Of a stretch of 64,000 nucleotides of DNA, positions 9,602-18,605 are shown piece by piece. Source of the DNA: Shewanella sp. MBTL60-007 (GTDB lineage Bacteria; Pseudomonadota; Gammaproteobacteria; Enterobacterales; Shewanellaceae). The stretch spans positions 62,001 to 126,000 of the forward strand of contig NZ_BPET01000003.1 of NCBI RefSeq assembly GCF_019654915.1, read 5' to 3'. Made by a program: the position numbers and the translations under genes. The notes under the pieces were generated by a model that saw nothing but the letters and a program-made list of their open reading frames with translations, searched no databases and was not told the origin of the DNA. Numbering within the stretch: the first letter of the stretch is position 1; every line of letters starts with the position of its first letter.

Positions 9602-12157
9602 ATGAATAGTGCTCAAACTGCCAAAAATGCGTTAATCGACTTAAACCAAACGATTCTGGATAGCTTTAACGCAAAGTCAGATATTCGTTCAATCGTCAGC
9701 ACTCGCTGTCAACACGTCGATAGGCTACTTCAGCAGCAATGGAGCGCCCATAAACTGGAACAATTCCCTATCGCATTAATCGCCGTTGGTGGCTATGGAC
9801 GAGGAGAATTACATCCACAGTCTGATGTCGATCTACTGTTCCTCACCGAAGGCGATTTATCCCAAGATGCCGAGCAAGCATTAAGCGCTTTTATCGCTTT
9901 TATCTGGGACGCAGGGCTAGAGGTTGGTCATAGTGTCCGCAGTATTGAGCAAACTCTTGAGCAAGGGCGCACCGATATTACTGTCGCAACTAATCTACTC
10001 GAATCACGTCTCTTATGTGGTCCACAGGCCCTATTTACCCTACTTTATCGCAATATTCGTCAAGATGATTTTTGGCCTAGCAGTGAGTTTTATGTGGCCA
10101 AACGCGATGAGCAAGCGGCCCGTCATAGCCGCGCCAACGCCTTTGATTTAGAGCCGAACCTTAAAAGCTGTCCGGGCGGTCTTAGGGATATTCAGACTGT
10201 CGCTTGGGTAGCCATGCGCCACTTTAATGCCGAAAAGCTTGAAGAACTGGTCTACCACGGCTTTTTAGACTCTGTAGAGCTTGATGAACTATTAGAGGCA
10301 CAAGACTTTTTATGGCGGCTGCGCTGTTCACTGCACTTAGTCTCAGGCCGCGATGAAAACCGACTATTGTTTGATCTACAACCTCAAGTCGCCAAGCTGA
10401 TGGGCTATGAAGATGGTACACAATTAGCCGTTGAGCAGATGATGAAGAACTATTACCGCACGGTTAGGCGAGTAATGGAGCTTAATCAGATGCTGCTTCA
10501 GCTATTCAAACGCGCCACTTTAGGCCATATAAAAGCACTGGAAGTCGTGCCTATTGATGATAATTTCCAGCGACGTGGTAAATTCATTGAGAGCCTAAGC
10601 AGCGAACTATTTGATAACCCAGAAAATATTTTAAACCTGTTTTTGTGGGTCGCTAAAAACTCAAATATTCAAGCTATCTATGCGGTGACGTTACGCAGTT
10701 TACGCCGCGCTCGACGTGCCCAACCTCAGGCACTGATGTATCATGAGTCCTGCCGTAAACTGTTTATGAAAATATTGCGTCACCCACGTGGTATCGCTGC
10801 GCTTTCACTGATGCACAAACATGGCGTGCTATCGGCATACCTCCCCGCATGGCGCGCCATTGAAGGCCAGATGCAGTTCGACCTCTTCCACGCTTATACC
10901 GTGGATGAGCACACCCATAGATTGCTGCTTAACATCGAGAGTTTCGCTCAGCCGGAGCAAAAAGAGGAGTTTCCTTTAGGCTCAGTGCTGATTAACCAGC
11001 TGCCAAAGAAAGGTTTATTGGTATTAGCAGCAATATTCCATGATATCGCCAAGGGCCGCGGTGGCGACCACAGTAAACTTGGCGCTACCGACGCACTAGA
11101 GTTTTGCAAGTTACACGGCATGAACGATCATGATGGTCGTTTGGTCAGTTGGCTAGTTGAAAACCATTTAGTGATGTCGGTAACAGCCCAACGCCGCGAT
11201 ATCTCAGACCCCGATGTGGTTGCCGACTTTGCCGAGCATGTGCGTGATGCGGTGCACTTAAGTTATCTCTACTGCCTTACCGTTGCCGATATCTGTGCCA
11301 CCAATGAGAGAACCTGGAATAACTGGAAAGGGTCGCTGCTACGAGATCTCTATTTCTCCACTCAGCGGGTGCTCGCCCGTGGTAAAGAAAAACCCATCGA
11401 TATCCGAGCTCGAGTGCGCGAACATCAAGCCAAAGCTAAAAAAGAGTTACTACGTCGCGGCATAAAAGAGAAAGACTTAGATGCACTATGGCAACGTTTT
11501 AAAGCCGATTACTTTCTTCGTAATCAGCCTAACCAAATCGCTTGGCATGCTGAAGCTATTATCAAACACAAACAAGATGAGACCTTGGTGGTGATCTCAA
11601 AACACATGACAAGAGGTGGTACAGAGCTATTTGTCTACGGCAAAGACAAGCCTAAATTATTTGCCACTGTAATGGCCATATTAGACAATAAGAATATTAC
11701 CGTTCATGACGCAAGCATCATGACGTCCAAAGATAACTATGCGCTGGACTCTTTCGTGATTTTGGAACAAGATGGCGAGCCGGTGTCGCAGCTTTCCCGT
11801 ATTCAAGGGATCAAAAAGACGTTAATAAAAGCGTTAAGTAATGAAACGCCTAAGTTGCCGAAGTTTAGAAATCTTTCAAGAAAGATGAAACCTTTTAAAG
11901 TTGCAACCCAAGTCAGTTTCCCTGCGACCCGAAGCCATGGTAAAAGTATGATGGAGCTCATCGCACTTGACTCACCTGGATTGCTCGCAAGAGTTGGCGA
12001 AATTTTATATCGCTGCGAAATAACCCTGCTTGCAGCAAAGATCACCACTATCGGTGAGCGAGCAGAAGATTTCTTTTTGTTGCAAACCGCCGACGGGCAG
12101 CAACTCGATGACACGCAACAAGCAAAATTGCGTGAAGCACTCACAAGTGCTTTATAG
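9602..12157 (+). CDS. glnD: Bifunctional uridylyltransferase/uridylyl-removing enzyme GlnD
   Basis: GlnD senses glutamine and uridylylates or deuridylylates PII proteins, setting nitrogen assimilation. About 851 residues. The nucleotidyltransferase motif [18 protein letters not shown] starts near residue 63, the HD hydrolase motif [13 protein letters not shown] is near residue 480, and two ACT domains fill the last ~170 residues. A TTG sits directly before the ATG (9599); the ATG at 9602 after AGAAGAGA is the more likely start. It is followed by dapD after 31 bases; map-glnD-dapD is a common gammaproteobacterial order. Confidence 0.97.
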   Translation: MNSAQTAKNALIDLNQTILDSFNAKSDIRSIVSTRCQHVDRLLQQQWSAHKLEQFPIALIAVGGYGRGELHPQSDVDLLFLTEGDLSQDAEQALSAFIAFIWDAGLEVGHSVRSIEQTLEQGRTDITVATNLLESRLLCGPQALFTLLYRNIRQDDFWPSSEFYVAKRDEQAARHSRANAFDLEPNLKSCPGGLRDIQTVAWVAMRHFNAEKLEELVYHGFLDSVELDELLEAQDFLWRLRCSLHLVSGRDENRLLFDLQPQVAKLMGYEDGTQLAVEQMMKNYYRTVRRVMELNQMLLQLFKRATLGHIKALEVVPIDDNFQRRGKFIESLSSELFDNPENILNLFLWVAKNSNIQAIYAVTLRSLRRARRAQPQALMYHESCRKLFMKILRHPRGIAALSLMHKHGVLSAYLPAWRAIEGQMQFDLFHAYTVDEHTHRLLLNIESFAQPEQKEEFPLGSVLINQLPKKGLLVLAAIFHDIAKGRGGDHSKLGATDALEFCKLHGMNDHDGRLVSWLVENHLVMSVTAQRRDISDPDVVADFAEHVRDAVHLSYLYCLTVADICATNERTWNNWKGSLLRDLYFSTQRVLARGKEKPIDIRARVREHQAKAKKELLRRGIKEKDLDALWQRFKADYFLRNQPNQIAWHAEAIIKHKQDETLVVISKHMTRGGTELFVYGKDKPKLFATVMAILDNKNITVHDASIMTSKDNYALDSFVILEQDGEPVSQLSRIQGIKKTLIKALSNETPKLPKFRNLSRKMKPFKVATQVSFPATRSHGKSMMELIALDSPGLLARVGEILYRCEITLLAAKITTIGERAEDFFLLQTADGQQLDDTQQAKLREALTSAL

Positions 12158-12188
12158 ATTTTTTTAAACAAAATATTGGGAGAAGTTA

Positions 12189-13013
12189 ATGGAGGCTTTA
12201 CGCCAACGTATTGAGGCGGCTTTCGAAGCACGCGCAGAGATCACACCAACAACCGTTGAGCCTAGTGTTCGTGCCGATGTTGAAAAAGCGATTGCCATGC
12301 TAGACACTGGCGAAGCCAGAGTCGCTGAGAAAATTGACGGCCAATGGCATGTTCATCAGTGGTTAAAAAAAGCCGTACTACTTTCATTCCGTATTTTCGA
12401 TAACCAAGTTATCGATGGCGCAGAAACCAAATACTTCGACAAAGTACCAATGAAGTTTGCTGATTATGACGAAGAGCGTTTCCGTAAAGAAGCGATCCGT
12501 GTAGTACCACCTGCAGCGGTTCGTAAGGGCTCGTTCATCGCCAAGAACACTGTACTCATGCCATCTTACGTTAACCTAGGTGCCTATGTGGACGAAGGGA
12601 CTATGGTAGACACTTGGGCGACAGTTGGCTCATGTGCTCAAATCGGTAAGAACGTTCACCTATCTGGCGGCGTCGGTATTGGCGGCGTTTTAGAACCTCT
12701 ACAAGCAGGCCCTACCATTATTGAAGATAACTGCTTCATCGGCGCACGCTCTGAGGTAGTAGAAGGCGTTATCGTTGAAGAAGGTAGTGTGATCTCTATG
12801 GGCGTGTATATCGGCCAAAGCACACGCATTTATGACCGTGAGACCGGCGAAATCCATTACGGACGCGTACCTGCAGGCTCTGTAGTCGTTGCGGGCAACT
12901 TGCCGTCTAAATGTGGTACCTACAGCTTATACGCCGCCATCATCGTGAAGAAAGTCGATGAGAAAACTCGCGGTAAAGTTGGGATCAACGAGTTACTCCG
13001 TATTGTCGACTAA
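12189..13013 (+). CDS. dapD: Tetrahydrodipicolinate N-succinyltransferase
   Basis: This 274-residue left-handed beta-helix enzyme transfers succinate from succinyl-CoA to tetrahydrodipicolinate in lysine and diaminopimelate synthesis. Hexapeptide repeats run through the middle ([60 protein letters not shown]). The ATG at 12189 follows GGGAGAAGTTA, a good ribosome-binding site. It may be read through from glnD. A clear terminator follows. Confidence 0.97.
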   Translation: MEALRQRIEAAFEARAEITPTTVEPSVRADVEKAIAMLDTGEARVAEKIDGQWHVHQWLKKAVLLSFRIFDNQVIDGAETKYFDKVPMKFADYDEERFRKEAIRVVPPAAVRKGSFIAKNTVLMPSYVNLGAYVDEGTMVDTWATVGSCAQIGKNVHLSGGVGIGGVLEPLQAGPTIIEDNCFIGARSEVVEGVIVEEGSVISMGVYIGQSTRIYDRETGEIHYGRVPAGSVVVAGNLPSKCGTYSLYAAIIVKKVDEKTRGKVGINELLRIVD

Positions 13014-13042
13014 GCATTAAGTAGTAACCGTTCAATCAACGA

Positions 13043-13070
13043 AAAAATCCCGCTTCTAGCGGGATTTTTC
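13043..13070 (+). terminator. Rho-independent terminator after dapD
   Basis: A 12-bp stem (AAAAATCCCGCT with complement) closes a three-base loop and ends in TTTTTCTTATC, 30 bases past the dapD stop. Confidence 0.88.
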
Positions 13071-13219
13071 TTATCTTTTCACAATTGACACACTTTGAAA
13101 TCTGTAGACATACTCTGTGCGCTCCTCAACATCTTGATACAACTCTTCCACTGTTATTTAGGTGAATAAAAATCAATAAGCTTTACTCAAGTTTGAACCC
13201 CATGCGGAAGGAGCAAGAC

Positions 13220-13570
13220 ATGATTAAAACGTACGTTTTAGCAGGTGCCGCGCTAGCGATGTCCTTTGGCGCTTCAGCGGCGATGTCACCTCAATTAGAG
13301 AACACGCTAATCGCCGTTTGCAAAGCTGGCGCTAGCAACAATATTTTTCAATTTAACAGGACAATGAAAGACAACCGTATTAATAAGAGACGAGTTTTTC
13401 CGCGCTTAGTCTGTAATGGTGAGAGTTTCTATGACTTCACGGTAAACGCAGGCGCAGATAAAACGGCCAAGAGAATTGCCCCATATACTCGTGGGCAAGG
13501 TACTGTAACGATTAAAGATATCGCCATGACAAAGTCTGATGCCGAGCTTTATGTGGTCAACTATGAATAA
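13220..13570 (+). CDS. Small exported protein, DUF3718 family
   Basis: The product has 116 residues from the ATG at 13220, which follows the strong ribosome-binding site GGAAGGAGC. An upstream in-frame ATG at 13193 would put extra charged residues before the signal peptide and is less likely. Residues 1-21 (MIKTYVLAGAALAMSFGASA) form a signal peptide with an Ala-rich cleavage site. The mature part has two cysteines (AVCKAG and LVCNG) that may form a disulfide. Function is unknown. The gene stands alone between two terminators. Confidence 0.8.
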   Translation: MIKTYVLAGAALAMSFGASAAMSPQLENTLIAVCKAGASNNIFQFNRTMKDNRINKRRVFPRLVCNGESFYDFTVNAGADKTAKRIAPYTRGQGTVTIKDIAMTKSDAELYVVNYE

Positions 13571-13591
13571 GCTTTCGATATTAGCAGGAAC

Positions 13592-13620
13592 AATAAAAGA
13601 GGCTTTCGCCTCTTTTATTT
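13592..13620. terminator. Bidirectional terminator between the DUF3718 gene and yqcA
   Basis: A 12-bp perfect stem (AATAAAAGAGGC with complement) and a four-base loop, flanked by A-rich and T-rich arms. It can stop transcription from both converging genes. Confidence 0.88.
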
Positions 13621-13662
13621 GGTCTAATGATGGTTTTAGGTTTAAGTGTTAAATGTTCAGCC

Positions 13663-14127
13663 TTAAGCGGCAAGCTCAGTATCAATAAGTGTATTCCAAC
13701 GAGGTAACCAAGCTAATGCCTCGACTTCTGGCTCCATTGTTTCACCCGCGTCAATTTTTAAAAACTCTCCAATTTGTTTCGCACCCAGCTCCTCAAATAG
13801 ACTCAAAAACTGTTCACCCGCGCCGCAGTATGTCTCATAACTTGAGTCCCCCAGCGCAATCAAGCCAAATTTAAGTTCTGGCAAGTAAGGAGCCTTTGAC
13901 TTCATCTCATTAAACCAAGGTTGAATATCGTCGGGAAGATCGCCTTGGCCTGTTGTCGAGCAGATAATCAAGAGTAATTCGTTCTCAGGTGGGACAAAAC
14001 CAACAAGCTGCTCTGGTTGGTACAGCTGAGTCTCTCGGCCTAATTCGAGCAAGGCCTGATCAAGCGTCTCAGCAACGTACTGAGCACCACCGTAAACTGT
14101 TCCAAAAACTAGATTCACTTTTTTCAT
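13663..14127 (-). CDS. yqcA: Flavodoxin-like protein YqcA
   Basis: A 154-residue flavodoxin-domain protein that should bind FMN. The phosphate-binding loop is VFGTVYGGAQYVAE near the N-terminus. Flavin-flanking loops are CSTTGQGDLPDDIQPW and ALGDSSYETYCGAG. It could serve as a one-electron carrier, but the partner is unknown. The name follows synteny: as in E. coli it is next to truC and yqcC on the same strand. MioC is a close alternative by sequence, but the neighbourhood favours yqcA. Confidence 0.85.
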   Translation of the reverse strand: MKKVNLVFGTVYGGAQYVAETLDQALLELGRETQLYQPEQLVGFVPPENELLLIICSTTGQGDLPDDIQPWFNEMKSKAPYLPELKFGLIALGDSSYETYCGAGEQFLSLFEELGAKQIGEFLKIDAGETMEPEVEALAWLPRWNTLIDTELAA

Positions 14128-14470
14128 GTTTTACTTCGCCTAAAAGCTATTTAGTTATATCCTTAACATACTTTACAGATAGACGTTGCGGCAAGCTCTG
14201 TTGCAACAATGAAGTAAGACTAACAAGGATCTCCCACTATGAGGCACTCTTGCAGAAAAAAGCACCGTAAGCATCTTCAACGCAGTGCCCACATTCGCAG
14301 GATGTGCTATTTCCACACTGTACAATGCTTCAAATTAAGTATGACCCCTCTCCTTCAGTTCAACCTCACTAAAGAAAAAAATGAAACTAAATCTGGGTGT
14401 TAAACTGCTCGCTTTTCGTTAGACACTCAAGCGCTGCGCTAGAGTCTGTTCGCGGCGGCAATAGCAGTCA
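14128..14470. other. Non-coding spacer between truC and yqcA
   Basis: This 343-base stretch has no convincing open frame, strong hairpin or repeat. It is long for an intra-operon gap, so yqcA probably has its own promoter here; no clear -35/-10 pair could be chosen. Confidence 0.4.
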
Positions 14471-15298
14471 TCAAGCGATGATAAACGACTCAGTGTCTTC
14501 AGATAGCACTCCCTCATCCCAACCTAAGCCCTCAAACACGCTAAACCATTCGGCCTCAAGTTCGGTCTCAACACTGATACGTTCACCGGTTCGTGGGTGA
14601 TTAAAACTGAGTTTTTTTGCAATCAACCATAGTCGATTAATCCCAAAATGTGCACGGAAAAATTTATTTTGTTTACCGTCACCATGGGTAGTATCTCCAA
14701 GGATCGGGTGACGTAAATGCGCCATATGACGCCTTAATTGGTGTTTACGTCCAGTATGTGGAGAAAGCTGCACCAAAGCGTAACGACTGGTTGCATAACG
14801 ACCCGAAGAATAGGGGATCTCACTATTTAGCAGAGGCTTATAGCTGGTAACAGCATCTTGGGCTGCTTTATTCGGATCCACATCCTTATCCCCTAACTCA
14901 TCAAGTTCCTCTTTTAGCGCGTAATCGAGTGTACCAGCCTCATTCATGTTGCCACGAACAATAGCCAAATACTCCTTATCAACGGTATGGGCAGCAAACT
15001 GCTCGCACAAGACATTAGCCATTTCACTGCTTTTTGCGAACAGTAAGATCCCAGATGTGGGCCTGTCTAAACGGTGCACCGGAAAGACATGACAGCCAAC
15101 CTTATCACGGGTCAACTGCATAGCAAAAAAACGCTCTCGCCTTGCCAAATAGCTGCGGTGGACTAAAAGACCTGCTGGCTTATGGATCACAACCACATCA
15201 TCATCTTCAAATAATACTTCAATATGCGGCGCAATCTCTTGTTCGGCCTCTTGCCCATCAAGCAAGTCATTATCTGTCATTACTGTCTCGTCACTCAT
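14471..15298 (-). CDS. truC: tRNA pseudouridine(65) synthase TruC
   Basis: TruC isomerises uridine 65 in certain tRNAs. The 275-residue product has the RluA/TruC-type core: VIHKPAGLLVHRS, the catalytic motif HRLDRPTSGILLFAKSS with its Asp, and the C-terminal LSPHTGRKHQLRRHMAHLRHPI and GDTTHGDG. An N-terminal acidic extension of about 25 residues precedes the domain. It lies 21 bases after yqcC on the same strand, and the neighbourhood yqcC-truC-yqcA specifies truC rather than another RluA-family enzyme. Confidence 0.92.
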   Translation of the reverse strand: MSDETVMTDNDLLDGQEAEQEIAPHIEVLFEDDDVVVIHKPAGLLVHRSYLARRERFFAMQLTRDKVGCHVFPVHRLDRPTSGILLFAKSSEMANVLCEQFAAHTVDKEYLAIVRGNMNEAGTLDYALKEELDELGDKDVDPNKAAQDAVTSYKPLLNSEIPYSSGRYATSRYALVQLSPHTGRKHQLRRHMAHLRHPILGDTTHGDGKQNKFFRAHFGINRLWLIAKKLSFNHPRTGERISVETELEAEWFSVFEGLGWDEGVLSEDTESFIIA

Positions 15299-15319
15299 CT
15301 TTACTCTCTCTCACCCGCA

Positions 15320-15640
15320 TTAATCGGGCTGACTCAATAGCGCATCTAAATCCATTAGAATACGAATTAAATGCTGATGCTTAGCGTCTTCTCCCCAAAC
15401 ATGCTGCGCCATGGGAGCGACGGCTATCTTGCTAGGTAGCGGCAGTTGCTCATCGAGCAGATAATGCAACTTGGGTAAAAAAATAAATTGTAGCCACTGC
15501 TCGAATGGCATCAAATCACATGCAAAAGGCGCTGTACTCGCCAATGCTTCAGCACTCGGTGGCTGCAGACTCAATAATCCTTGCTGTGCCAACTCTGCCT
15601 CTAAAGCAACCAGCATTTCTCTTGTTTTAATTTCAATCAA
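15320..15640 (-). CDS. yqcC: YqcC family protein (DUF446)
   Basis: A 106-residue protein of unknown function with the family features: an N-terminal amphipathic helix, ALASTAPFACDLMPFEQWLQ, FIFLPKLHYLLDEQLPLPSK and a C-terminal ILMDLDALLSQP. It lies directly upstream of truC on the same strand, as in E. coli. No export signal or membrane helix is seen. Confidence 0.88.
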   Translation of the reverse strand: MIEIKTREMLVALEAELAQQGLLSLQPPSAEALASTAPFACDLMPFEQWLQFIFLPKLHYLLDEQLPLPSKIAVAPMAQHVWGEDAKHQHLIRILMDLDALLSQPD

Positions 15641-15749
15641 GGATCACACTCCGGCTGTTCTACCCCATAGGAAATTTGGCCCGCGATGATACCATCTAGC
15701 GAGACTTATCCCTATAATATGCGCTAATTAACCTACACTCGATAACGAT

Positions 15750-16763
15750 ATGACAGAAATAACGACCCTCAGCCAATTTTTAAAAACAGCTAACACTCAA
15801 TTCCAAGTTTATGACATGGGCCGTCGAGTACAACATATCGATATGATGGCATTTCATCAGATTGAAGAACTTAACTCACCTTACCCTGCGCCCATTCAAG
15901 GTCATGCCCAGTTTGCTATTGTTTTTTGGGATGCGAGCCAACAGCACTATATTTGGTTTATCAAGTTACCTCTCGATGAACGTGGGCTCCTATCTCCTGC
16001 CCCGAGAATGCAATTTATCAAGATGATCATTGAAGCCCTAGGTCGAGATCCGACTCAGCCATTAACAGAGCAACAGCAAGATCAGTTAGCCAACCACCCA
16101 TTTAACTTTAAGCCCACTCAAGAGAAGTTAGCAGTATTTAACGCATTAGTGCGTAAGCAGCTCGGTGGCAAAGCCTCGCCTCAATATGAATTTGCTTACC
16201 AATACCTATCGGGGCAACATCCAGCAGAAAACTGGCAAAGTATCGGCTTGCAGGGTATTGCCGATGTTTGCGTTAGAGCCAGTGAGCTCGACCATCAGAC
16301 TCACCTGACAAATGGCTTTGATAATTGGGCTTTAGAGGTACAGATCGCCGTATGTCAGTGCTTAGAGCACTTGAGCATTGATAACGCACTCGCGAAAAAG
16401 ATACTCGCGAAACTCGAAACCGCGGAAGATAAAGATAAAGGCTATTTTTTACGCGCCCTTGCATCTCACCCAAAACTGGGCCAACAAGCCATTTCTCAAC
16501 TCAATGACCTTGGCGCTTTATCTGCCGATATGCTCATTACCATTGCCGCAAGAAACTGGTCGGCATTAAAAGATGAGCAAACTCTCACTATCTACTTGGA
16601 AGCCTTAGCAAAGCAGCAACAACACTTCTTTAACCAGATTTTTGCTGATATTGTGGCTATTCCATTAATACGCACTCAGCTTCTCGCTCAACTTCGTAAT
16701 CCAAATCGTAGTACTGAGCTTGCAACAGCAATTGGCGGTTTGTTTAAGGTAACTAAAGAATGA
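15750..16763 (+). CDS. Conserved hypothetical protein, DUF3549 family
   Basis: A 337-residue soluble protein, divergent from yqcC. It starts MTEITTLSQFLKTANTQFQV and has the motif YDMGRRVQHID and FAIVFWDASQQHYIWFIKLP, typical of DUF3549, followed by an alpha-helical C-terminal half. Function is unknown. Its last four bases overlap the start of the DUF3301 gene, so the two are translationally coupled; this pair beside truC recurs in Shewanella and Vibrio relatives to my knowledge. Confidence 0.82.
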   Translation: MTEITTLSQFLKTANTQFQVYDMGRRVQHIDMMAFHQIEELNSPYPAPIQGHAQFAIVFWDASQQHYIWFIKLPLDERGLLSPAPRMQFIKMIIEALGRDPTQPLTEQQQDQLANHPFNFKPTQEKLAVFNALVRKQLGGKASPQYEFAYQYLSGQHPAENWQSIGLQGIADVCVRASELDHQTHLTNGFDNWALEVQIAVCQCLEHLSIDNALAKKILAKLETAEDKDKGYFLRALASHPKLGQQAISQLNDLGALSADMLITIAARNWSALKDEQTLTIYLEALAKQQQHFFNQIFADIVAIPLIRTQLLAQLRNPNRSTELATAIGGLFKVTKE

Positions 16764-17155
16764 TGACAGATTTTTTAATTATTGCCGCAGTGGTTATGGT
16801 CGCTGCATTTTTTTGGCAATTAAGGCAAATGGCTGAAATAAGCAGAGTTTTTACTAATAAAGAGTGCCAAAAACAAAAAGTTCAGCTGCTAGCTATAGCC
16901 CAAGAGTCAGCTAAACCTAGCCTAGGTGGCAGCAGTGGATTGACCTGGAAAGTAAAATACCTGTTTGAATTTAGCACAGATGGTATCAATCAGTATCGTG
17001 GCAGCTTATGGATGCACGGAAAGAAAATACAAAAAATACAATGGCCGATCTTCCCCGAGCCAGAATGGCATGAAGCACCAGAAGCTAAGGGCTCGCTAGG
17101 AGGCGGCTGTGGTGGGCGCTCTCGCGGCGGATGCAACTCAGGACGCTGTAAATAA
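16760..17155 (+). CDS. Membrane-anchored small protein, DUF3301 family, Gly/Cys-rich tail
   Basis: The 131-residue product starts with one membrane helix (residues 4-20). A cytoplasmic domain follows with the family pattern LTWKVKYLFEFSTDGINQYR, then GSLWMHGKKIQKIQWPIFPE. The last ~20 residues are rich in Gly, Cys, Arg and Ser (GGGCGGRSRGGCNSGRCK) with three cysteines, which looks unusual. ATGATG at 16760 gives two possible starts three bases apart. It overlaps the DUF3549 gene by four bases. Function is unknown. Confidence 0.78.
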   Translation: MMTDFLIIAAVVMVAAFFWQLRQMAEISRVFTNKECQKQKVQLLAIAQESAKPSLGGSSGLTWKVKYLFEFSTDGINQYRGSLWMHGKKIQKIQWPIFPEPEWHEAPEAKGSLGGGCGGRSRGGCNSGRCK

Positions 17156-17189
17156 TATAGCGCTAGTAAAAACTTACAGCCGTATAAAG

Positions 17190-17560
17190 AAGTAAAGGCA
17201 CGGCCCCTGAGGGGACGTGCCTTTTCTATAGTTGTGTAAGCTCATCCTGCTATGCGAGTGCTCCCTGCACCGTCCATGCGTAACTTTGCTCCTGCATCTT
17301 CCATGAACCTTTATATCCCTGTACCTAAAGGTACATCTCCATATTGCCTTGGTTATCCATTTACCAAGCTTGCTCTTTCCTGAGCGTGTCCGATGTCATC
17401 CTTGAGAATCCATTCAACTGCTTTCCTTAGCATTCTACCTTCCTAGATAGTAAACCTTCCATCCTAGAGTGTTTATCCGCTCCTTGGTAGTATCCTTAAG
17501 GTATCAATCCATCAACACCAGATTATCCTAACCTTCCCTGCAACATACTTCCTTGTACAG
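17190..17560 (-). ncRNA. csrB: CsrB-type regulatory small RNA, copy A
   Basis: The minus strand of this non-coding stretch carries 23 GGA motifs, many as CAGGA, AAGGA or ATGGA, several in small hairpins such as GTACC-TTTA-GGTAC. Such arrays are how CsrB/CsrC/RsmZ RNAs titrate the translational repressor CsrA. A strong terminator ends it at 17194. The 5' end is estimated near 17560 from the first GGA motif and an A/T-rich -10-like TATTTA. About 370 nt fits E. coli CsrB. In E. coli csrB also lies between syd and yqcC, matching the genes on either side. The 200 bases beyond the inferred start contain no GGA motif, so the array is bounded. Confidence 0.82.
17194..17226 (-). terminator. Terminator of the downstream CsrB-type RNA (also faces the DUF3301 gene)
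   Basis: The stem AAAGGCACG with its complement encloses an inner CCCCTGAGGGG hairpin. On the minus strand it is followed by TTTACTTCTTT, on the plus strand by TTTTC, so it can act both ways. Confidence 0.8.
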
Positions 17561-17717
17561 CTAAATAATAATTCAAAAGCTAACTTAAACATCAGCTTAA
17601 ACATTTACTTAACATACCCCTTAACAAGAAAGAGCATACCACTGCAGCGTAAATATTTGTATTTAAAGGAAAAGATTTATTTCAGCAACAAAATTTAGGA
17701 CTGATTTCTCACACATT

Positions 17718-17735
17718 TGTAAGAGATCTCGCACA
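17718..17735. promoter_or_regulatory. UvrY/GacA-type binding site for csrB copy A
   Basis: The 18-mer TGTAAGAGATCTCGCACA is close to the imperfect palindrome (TGTAAG-N6-CTTACA type) bound by UvrY/GacA/SirA upstream of csrB-like genes. It is centred about 165 bases before the inferred start of copy A, the long distance known for E. coli csrB. Confidence 0.72.
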
Positions 17736-17774
17736 TCAACTAAGCCAATAATCTTAACTATGAGCTTAAACGAA

Positions 17775-18085
17775 GAAAGGGCGCACCATTCGGCGCGCCC
17801 TAGCACAACTTCACTTAAGCTTTCCCGCTATATATATGCGTTCCCTGCGTCATCCTTGGTTAACCAGCATCCTGCATCTTCCTTGAAAATCCCTTTTTAT
17901 CCCTGTACTAAACGTACTAACTCCCTTCATTAGCTAATCCTAAGCTAAATTCCTCTTCCTGAGGTTGTCCTTTTATTGCATCCTGCAAAACCATCATATT
18001 CGGCTAAAACTCGCTATCTCTGCAGGTTTTAACTAAAAATTGCTCTCTAACAAAAGAGGTCAACGCCATCCTAGCCTCAATCTCT
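17775..18085 (-). ncRNA. csrB: CsrB-type regulatory small RNA, copy B
   Basis: A second leftward array has 14 GGA motifs on the minus strand. It shares a block order with copy A: a CAGGGA motif near the 3' end, ATGCAGGA, AAGATGCAGGA, a GTAC hairpin with CAGGGATA, then GGAC and CTCAGGAA. A terminator (AGGGCGC stem at 17778-17784 and 17795-17801, followed by TTTCTTCG on the minus strand) ends it. The 5' end near 18085 is inferred from TATAAG/TATAAA elements. Two adjacent paralogous csrB genes suggest tandem duplication; to my recollection S. oneidensis also has csrB1 and csrB2. Confidence 0.78.
17778..17801 (-). terminator. Terminator of CsrB copy B
   Basis: A 7-bp GC-rich stem (AGGGCGC with complement) around a ten-base loop that can pair further, followed on the minus strand by TTTCTTCGTTT. 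Confidence 0.75.
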
Positions 18086-18259
18086 TTATACTTATAAGCT
18101 TACAACGACAGCCAACTTTTTATCTGCACCTAAGCTTGCAACACAAAAGCGCAACCAGAGATTAACAAGCCTTTTCATGAGTAACCCATTGTAATTAAAC
18201 AACTTAGCTTTAACTTGTAAACAATGTCCGTATCTATCTCAATTCATTTCCCACAACAA

Positions 18260-18277
18260 GGTGAGATATCTCGCACA
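18260..18277. promoter_or_regulatory. UvrY/GacA-type binding site for csrB copy B
   Basis: GGTGAGATATCTCGCACA matches the copy A box at 15 of 18 positions and lies about 180 bases before the inferred start of copy B. Matching position relative to both RNAs supports a regulatory role. Confidence 0.7.
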
Positions 18278-18299
18278 AAGAAGTTATCTCAAAATGAAT

Positions 18300-18605
18300 T
18301 TATAAGTGTTTTCTTCGAGTTAAGGCTTGATACAACATGAACCAATCAGCCATAAAACTGTACAGAGGATACTTAAACGTTGCAGGGCGATTTTTTTCAA
18401 AAACAAAATGGCCAACCCAAGCAAAACCATAACCGATAATTGGCAAGGCCAATAACATCCCCCATCGGGCCGTCAGCAAGCTAGAGAAAAGTACGAGCAA
18501 CACCAAAACACTCCCGATGTAATGTAAGACTCGGCATGTCTTGTTTTGATGTTGTGATAAGTAAAATGGATAAAACTCAGCAAAAGAGGAATAGTATTTA
18601 CTCAT
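18300..18605 (-). CDS. Mpo1-like membrane protein (DUF962)
   Basis: A 101-residue protein with the DUF962 pattern: SFAEFYPFYLSQHQNKTCR, LHYIGS, two or more membrane helices, and GYGFAWVGHFVFEKNRPATF with its conserved histidines. Yeast Mpo1 of this family is an iron-dependent dioxygenase acting on 2-hydroxy fatty acids; the activity of the bacterial members is not established here. Its start overlaps the end of the upstream GNAT gene by eight bases, so they form one unit. The csrB copy B UvrY box lies just past its stop codon. Confidence 0.82.
   Translation of the reverse strand: MSKYYSSFAEFYPFYLSQHQNKTCRVLHYIGSVLVLLVLFSSLLTARWGMLLALPIIGYGFAWVGHFVFEKNRPATFKYPLYSFMADWFMLYQALTRRKHL

Noticed and set aside
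17156..18299. Missed small protein genes in the long gap
   Set aside because: No open frame of useful length with a ribosome-binding site was found, and the GGA arrays with terminators explain the region better.
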